Part shown: positions 33,549 through 37,249 of the stretch, one piece after another | Layout: each line of letters starts with the position of its first letter | Numbering within the stretch: position 1 is the first letter of the stretch | Assembly (NCBI GenBank): GCA_027306915.1 | Contig: DAHUYW010000042.1 | Coordinates: forward strand, 1-37,249 | Origin: Spirochaetales bacterium | GTDB lineage: Bacteria > Spirochaetota > Spirochaetia > DAHUYW01 | DNA length: 37,249 nt | Reading direction: 5' to 3' | The notes under the pieces: model-generated | Seen by the model: the letters and a program-made list of their open reading frames with translations, nothing else | Told to the model about the DNA's origin: nothing | Database searches by the model: none | Made by a program: the position numbers and the translations under genes

Positions 33549-34351
33549 TTGCGGTCAACGGCACGCCGATCTCCGACGAGGCGATCGCACGCGAGGCGCA
33601 GTATCATCCTGCGGGCAGCCTCGAAGAGGCGCTCCACGAGGCCGCCGTCGCCCTCGTCGTACGCGAGCTTCTCCTGCAGGAGGCCGCGGCGCTGGGATTG
33701 GGCGATCCATCCTTGGAGGAGGGAGGCGGTCCGGCCGGCGGCGAAGAATCGCTTGCCCCCGAGGAGCGAATCATTGCTGCCCTCCTCGATCGCGAGATCG
33801 CCCTCCCCGCCGACGACGAGGAGACCCTCCGGCGCTACCACGAGAGCAATCGCGAGCGCTTCCGATCACCCGATCTTTTCGAGGCCTCCCACATCCTCTT
33901 CGCCGCCCCGAACGATCAAAGCGAGGCGCGGACTCAGGCCCTTGCCGCTGCGGAGGCGACGCTCGATGCGCTGCGCCGCGACCCCGCCTCCTTCGAGCGC
34001 CTTGCAAAGGAGCGCTCGGCCGACACCGAGTCACGCGAGCACGGAGGCCACCTCGGCCAGATCACCCGAGGCCAGACCACGCCCGAGTTCGAGGCCTGCC
34101 TCGATTCGCTCGCCCCGGGAGAGCTCTGCCGGGAGCCGGTCGCGACACGCTACGGCTACCACCTTATCCGCCTCGATAGGTCGATCCGCGGGCGAGAGCT
34201 CACCTTCGCCATGGCGCGCGACCGGGTCGCGGAGCACCTCGGCGCGCGGGCGTGGGCTCAGGCCGTTCACCAGTACATCCGGCTCCTCGTCGGGAAGGCC
34301 AAAATCGAAGGAATCGAGATGGTCGGGGCAACGAGCCCGCTCGTTCGGTAG
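33545..34351 (+). CDS. PpiC/parvulin-type peptidyl-prolyl isomerase, nar-linked
   Basis: The 268-residue protein starts at GTG 33545, overlapping the narI stop. An N-terminal helical SurA/NifM-like part (about residues 1-115) precedes a parvulin domain with FEASHILFAAP, FERLAKERSADTESREHGGHLGQI and TPEFEACLDSLAPGE, then ATRYGYHLIRLD. No signal peptide is seen, so it probably acts in the cytosol, like NifM. A PpiC gene behind narI is also known from Pseudomonas nar clusters. A role in NarG or NarH folding is likely by context. The stop is TAG. Confidence 0.88.
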   Translation: MIAVNGTPISDEAIAREAQYHPAGSLEEALHEAAVALVVRELLLQEAAALGLGDPSLEEGGGPAGGEESLAPEERIIAALLDREIALPADDEETLRRYHESNRERFRSPDLFEASHILFAAPNDQSEARTQALAAAEATLDALRRDPASFERLAKERSADTESREHGGHLGQITRGQTTPEFEACLDSLAPGELCREPVATRYGYHLIRLDRSIRGRELTFAMARDRVAEHLGARAWAQAVHQYIRLLVGKAKIEGIEMVGATSPLVR

Positions 34352-34396
34352 CGCCGAGGGCCGCTGTGAGCACCCGGCGTGGGGTCGGGGGTCGAC

Positions 34397-36472
34397 CTAC
34401 CCTAATATCCCCGACTCGAGGCATTTCCTCACGACCTCGGGATCGAAGTGGCTCCCGGCGAGCGACCGGATGTGCTCGAGCACCCGCTCCTTGGGCCATG
34501 CGCTACGATAGGGGCGATCGGAGGCAAGCGCGTCCCAGACATCCACCACCGCGAAGATGCGAGCCACGCGGGGGATCTGCTCACCCTTCAGGCCGTAGGG
34601 GTAGCCGCTCCCGTCCCACTTCTCGTGATGATAGCGGGGGATATCAAGCGCGGGGCGAAGATAGTGGATCGGAGAGAGCATCTCGTAGGCGAAGGTTGGA
34701 TGCTTCTTCATGACTGCCCATTCCTCTTCGGTGAGGGGACCCGGCTTCAGCAGGATGCTGTCGGGAACCCCCATCTTGCCGATATCGTGAAGCAGGGCCC
34801 CCCTGCGGACCTGCACCAGCTCCGACTCCGTCAGGCCGAAGCCACGGCACAAGCGGAGCGTCGTGTCGGTTACCCGCTGCGTGTGCCCCTCCGTCTCCTT
34901 GTCTCGCAGATCGAGGGCGTGCGACCATCCCTCGATTGTTGCGTCATAGGCATGTTCCAAATCGGTGTTGGATCGCTGGAGTCCCTCGAAGAGGGTGATG
35001 TTGTCGATTGCTAGTGCAGCCTGCCTTGCAAGGGCGTTGAGAAAATCGACCCACTCCCGGTCAGTGCGGAGCGGAGTGCGTTGGAAGACCTCGAGCACAC
35101 CCTTGACCTCTCCCTTGGCAATGAGCGGAACACCGTAATAGCTGAGGAAGCTCTCGTCCGCAAGGAGCCTTTGTCTCACGTAGTGGTCGGGTCGATCTCT
35201 CAAGTTCGGAACGTGAACTATCCTCCTCTCCAGGACGGCCAGGCCGGCCTGACCCTCGCCCAAGAGCAACCGCGTTTCCTCGATTGACCGTGCCCGAAAG
35301 CCGTGGCCAGCGAAGAACTCAAGTCTTTGGGAGCCCGGATTGTACAGAAGAATGTCCGCTGCATCGACCTTCAGCTGCTGCCTCACCTGGGCGAGGAGCG
35401 CCGGCAGGCTGACATGGAGATCGAAGCTGGAGGCAATGACGCGATCCATCTCGCTGAGCGCAGTCACGTGCTGCAGTCGGCGCTCGGTCTGCTCGTGGAG
35501 CGTAGTGCGCTGGATGGCGATACCCGCGATCTCACAGAGGGTGCTCAAGAGGCGCTCGTCGTCCGGGGTGATGGTCCTCGGCGCATCTGCGTCGACAGTG
35601 AAGGTGCCGATTAGGGAGTTACCGGCCCGGATCGCCACCGCGAGGGAGGCTCGATTCAACGGAATCCTCCTGCGGACCGCCTCCGGGAGGCGCTCGTCGC
35701 TGCGGAGATCTCTGCTTACGTCCGGCTGCCCGGTTGCAAAGACCCGGCCGGCGATCCCCTGTCCGGGCTTCTCGGCGAGAGGAGGCAGGCCCGCCTCCTC
35801 CCCGTATCCACGAGTGATCGCAGTCCGCACCTCGTCGGTCGTCGGATCGTAAAGCCAGATGGCCCCCAAGGCCATCCGCATGACCTCAAGGGTCTTTTCC
35901 AAGAGAATCGGAAGGATCTCCTTCAGGCTCTCGGCCGAACGCAGCGCCGTCGACAATTGATTCACCGCTTCAAGCTGGGCGATGCGGCGCATGCTCTCCT
36001 GCTCCGCATTCTTGAGCGCAGTGATGTCGACGGAGGTAACCACGATGGACTGGAGAAGCCCGGCGCTGTCGTATTCGGGATAGCCGTTCACCAGGGCCCA
36101 GCCGCATCGAGCCGCGGGGCCGCGATCGATCCCGACTATGAAGTTTTCAAGCGGAAGTCCCGATCGCACCACGCGATTGACCGGATAGTCCTTAAGCGGC
36201 AGTGGCGCGCCGTCCTCTGCAAGGAGCCGAAATGGAAACTCCGCAATGAGCCTCCCCTCCATTCGGTTGGCCGGTGTTCCCAAAAGGCGTGCTGCCTCGG
36301 GATTGGCGAGAAGGATCCGGGTGTCGGGGCCGTAGACGACAACGCTTGCCGGCAGATGCTCGATCAGCCTCCAGTGCCGGAGCACCTGCTCCAAAAGCGC
36401 CAGGTCGACCGTGCTGCGATCGGACTCTGTCGACCCTGGCTCTGCGCCCAATATCTCATCGGTAGACATCAT
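34397..36472 (-). CDS. PAS-GAF-GAF-HD-GYP signalling protein
   Basis: The 691-residue protein starts at ATG 36472 after GGAAGGAAG; the TTG codon before it and the ATG after it are alternatives. A PAS domain (about 30-150; PASVVVYGPDTRILLANPEAARLLG) is followed by two GAF domains (about 170-315 and 330-480) and an HD-GYP domain (about 500-690). The last has LLHDIGKMGVPDSIL, HHEKWDGSGYPYGLKG and DVWDALASDRPYR, so all metal ligands and the GYP motif are intact. It probably hydrolyses cyclic di-GMP in response to a small ligand or redox signal. No membrane segment is seen. It converges on the ppiC gene with a 45-bp gap. The stop is TAG. Confidence 0.92.
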   Translation of the reverse strand: MMSTDEILGAEPGSTESDRSTVDLALLEQVLRHWRLIEHLPASVVVYGPDTRILLANPEAARLLGTPANRMEGRLIAEFPFRLLAEDGAPLPLKDYPVNRVVRSGLPLENFIVGIDRGPAARCGWALVNGYPEYDSAGLLQSIVVTSVDITALKNAEQESMRRIAQLEAVNQLSTALRSAESLKEILPILLEKTLEVMRMALGAIWLYDPTTDEVRTAITRGYGEEAGLPPLAEKPGQGIAGRVFATGQPDVSRDLRSDERLPEAVRRRIPLNRASLAVAIRAGNSLIGTFTVDADAPRTITPDDERLLSTLCEIAGIAIQRTTLHEQTERRLQHVTALSEMDRVIASSFDLHVSLPALLAQVRQQLKVDAADILLYNPGSQRLEFFAGHGFRARSIEETRLLLGEGQAGLAVLERRIVHVPNLRDRPDHYVRQRLLADESFLSYYGVPLIAKGEVKGVLEVFQRTPLRTDREWVDFLNALARQAALAIDNITLFEGLQRSNTDLEHAYDATIEGWSHALDLRDKETEGHTQRVTDTTLRLCRGFGLTESELVQVRRGALLHDIGKMGVPDSILLKPGPLTEEEWAVMKKHPTFAYEMLSPIHYLRPALDIPRYHHEKWDGSGYPYGLKGEQIPRVARIFAVVDVWDALASDRPYRSAWPKERVLEHIRSLAGSHFDPEVVRKCLESGILG

Positions 36473-36611
36473 CAAGCTTCCTTCCCCCGCCTCGGTTGCG
36501 TCCCTTGGGTAGATTTTCCTTCGACAAGCTCATAGTATTTCATCAACAGCTTTGTTTGGGAGGCGCATCACGCTCGCTGTTTCTCGTCGCACAATACCCG
36601 CCTCGCTTCGC

Positions 36612-37249
36612 GTGCGGCGGATTGCCGCTCTGTGCGCTACCATGCTCCTGGGCGCCGTTCCGCTCCTCGCTGCCCCGCAAGCTCCGGTGGAGGTGCGGTT
36701 CGTCTATGTTCCGCCCCCCGGCGGAGAGGTGTCAACCGTTTCCCTGCGCGGTGATTTCAACAACTGGGGCGAGACGCCCATGGAGAAGCAGGCCGACGGA
36801 AGCTTTGCGGTCTCGGTGCTCTTGACGCCCGGTCGCCATCAGTACAAGTTTTTCATCAATGGCGGGTGGCCGCGCGACATGTCGAGCGCGCGCGAGGGAG
36901 GACCGGTGGATCCGAAGGCGGACGGCTATGTCGATGATGGTTTTGGCGGCAAGAATGCCTTCCGCGATGTCGCGCCCACGACGGAGGTGGCCCTCGGCGA
37001 CGGAAGGATCTACGCACCGGGCCTCGCTTTTCGCCCGAACGATCCCGCCTACGTGATTATGGATCATCACGGAGCCGTGGAGGTTCGACTTCGGACGGCG
37101 CCCGACGACGTCATGAAGGTCGGGCTTGTGTGGAGGCCGGCAGCTGGGGGCTCGTGGCAGAGCATGCCCATGAGACGCCTCGGTGAAACGCTCGACGCCT
37201 GGGTCTTCGAAGGAAGGGTCCCGACCTCCTCCTCCTTTGCGCTCCGTTT
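36612..37249 (+). CDS. Secreted CBM48/GH13-type amylolytic protein (3' partial)
   Basis: The frame is open from 36513 to the window end. GTG 36612 gives the best signal peptide (RRIAALCATMLLGAVPLLAAP); TTG 36552 and ATG 36642 are alternatives, and none has a clear ribosome site. After cleavage comes a CBM48/E-set glycogen-binding domain (SLRGDFNNWGETPM, PGRHQYKFFING). A second beta domain follows (VRLRTAPDDV, VGLVWRP), as in neopullulanase and cyclomaltodextrinase N-termini. The GH13 barrel would lie beyond the window. It diverges from the HD-GYP gene. Confidence 0.75.
   Translation, partial: MRRIAALCATMLLGAVPLLAAPQAPVEVRFVYVPPPGGEVSTVSLRGDFNNWGETPMEKQADGSFAVSVLLTPGRHQYKFFINGGWPRDMSSAREGGPVDPKADGYVDDGFGGKNAFRDVAPTTEVALGDGRIYAPGLAFRPNDPAYVIMDHHGAVEVRLRTAPDDVMKVGLVWRPAAGGSWQSMPMRRLGETLDAWVFEGRVPTSSSFALR

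Noticed and set aside
36476..36611. Promoters between the HD-GYP gene and the amylolytic gene
   Set aside because: TAGTAT- and TACTAT-like boxes exist on both strands but none has a matching -35.
1..37249. CRISPR arrays, insertion sequences, tRNA genes, attachment sites
   Set aside because: No regularly spaced repeats, transposase motifs, terminal inverted repeats or cloverleaf-like sequences were recognised.

Overview
The window is a 37.2 kb, GC-rich, gene-dense piece of bacterial chromosome. It has Shine-Dalgarno-led genes, many ATGA/GTGA overlaps and recognisable sigma-70 promoters. The gene content points to a facultatively anaerobic nitrate respirer: a complete nar operon, NarK, molybdopterin-guanine-dinucleotide synthesis, a molybdate/tungstate importer and an RIC-type Fe-S repair protein. 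I cannot assign a phylum with confidence from sequence alone. No rRNA, tRNA, IS element or CRISPR array was seen.

Layout. (1) 2-4405: a giant CoA-dehydratase activase-type protein, cut by the left edge. (2) 4425-7527: a two-gene signalling cassette. The first gene joins a TRAFs-binding/TPR-like region, a SLOG-like middle and a class III cyclase domain. The second is a TIR domain behind a ~220-codon histone-H1-like Lys/Ala/Arg tail, and its frame is broken by one amber codon. (3) 7563-9681: ric and narK behind a near-consensus promoter. (4) 9713-14481, minus strand: moeA-moaA-moaC-mobBA-moaD-moaE, divergent from wtpABC (14611-17395). (5) 17433-18161: a CopD-like membrane protein, a hairpin and a truncated DUF488 remnant. 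(6) 18192-21965, minus strand: a TrmB-type regulator with its own promoter and perfect operator, then folE, osmC, a carboxymuconolactone decarboxylase-like gene and an AIF-like FAD reductase. (7) 22000-24643, minus strand: a small membrane protein, an MmgE/PrpD protein and a phosphosulfolactate synthase homologue. (8) 24711-26202: an ECF-like sigma factor, a DUF2231 membrane protein and a P-type ATPase tail remnant that carries a consensus promoter. (9) 26274-34351: narGHJI plus a PpiC-type isomerase; narG is interrupted by a single in-frame TAG near its 3' end. (10) An HD-GYP signalling protein on the minus strand, and the start of a secreted CBM48 glycoside hydrolase cut by the right edge.

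How it fits together. Mo/W uptake (wtp) and the moa/moe/mob genes supply bis-MGD to NarG. NarJ and probably the PpiC protein help assembly. NarK imports nitrate, and RIC repairs Fe-S centres damaged by nitric oxide formed downstream. The TrmB operon looks like a redox or stress unit; a GATAGT-type motif recurs in its leaders and over the ric promoter.

The most unusual content is the cyclase/TIR cassette, whose cyclase lacks the usual base-selecting residues, and the presence of two otherwise intact genes each interrupted by one in-frame UAG while 11 other genes use UAG as their normal stop.
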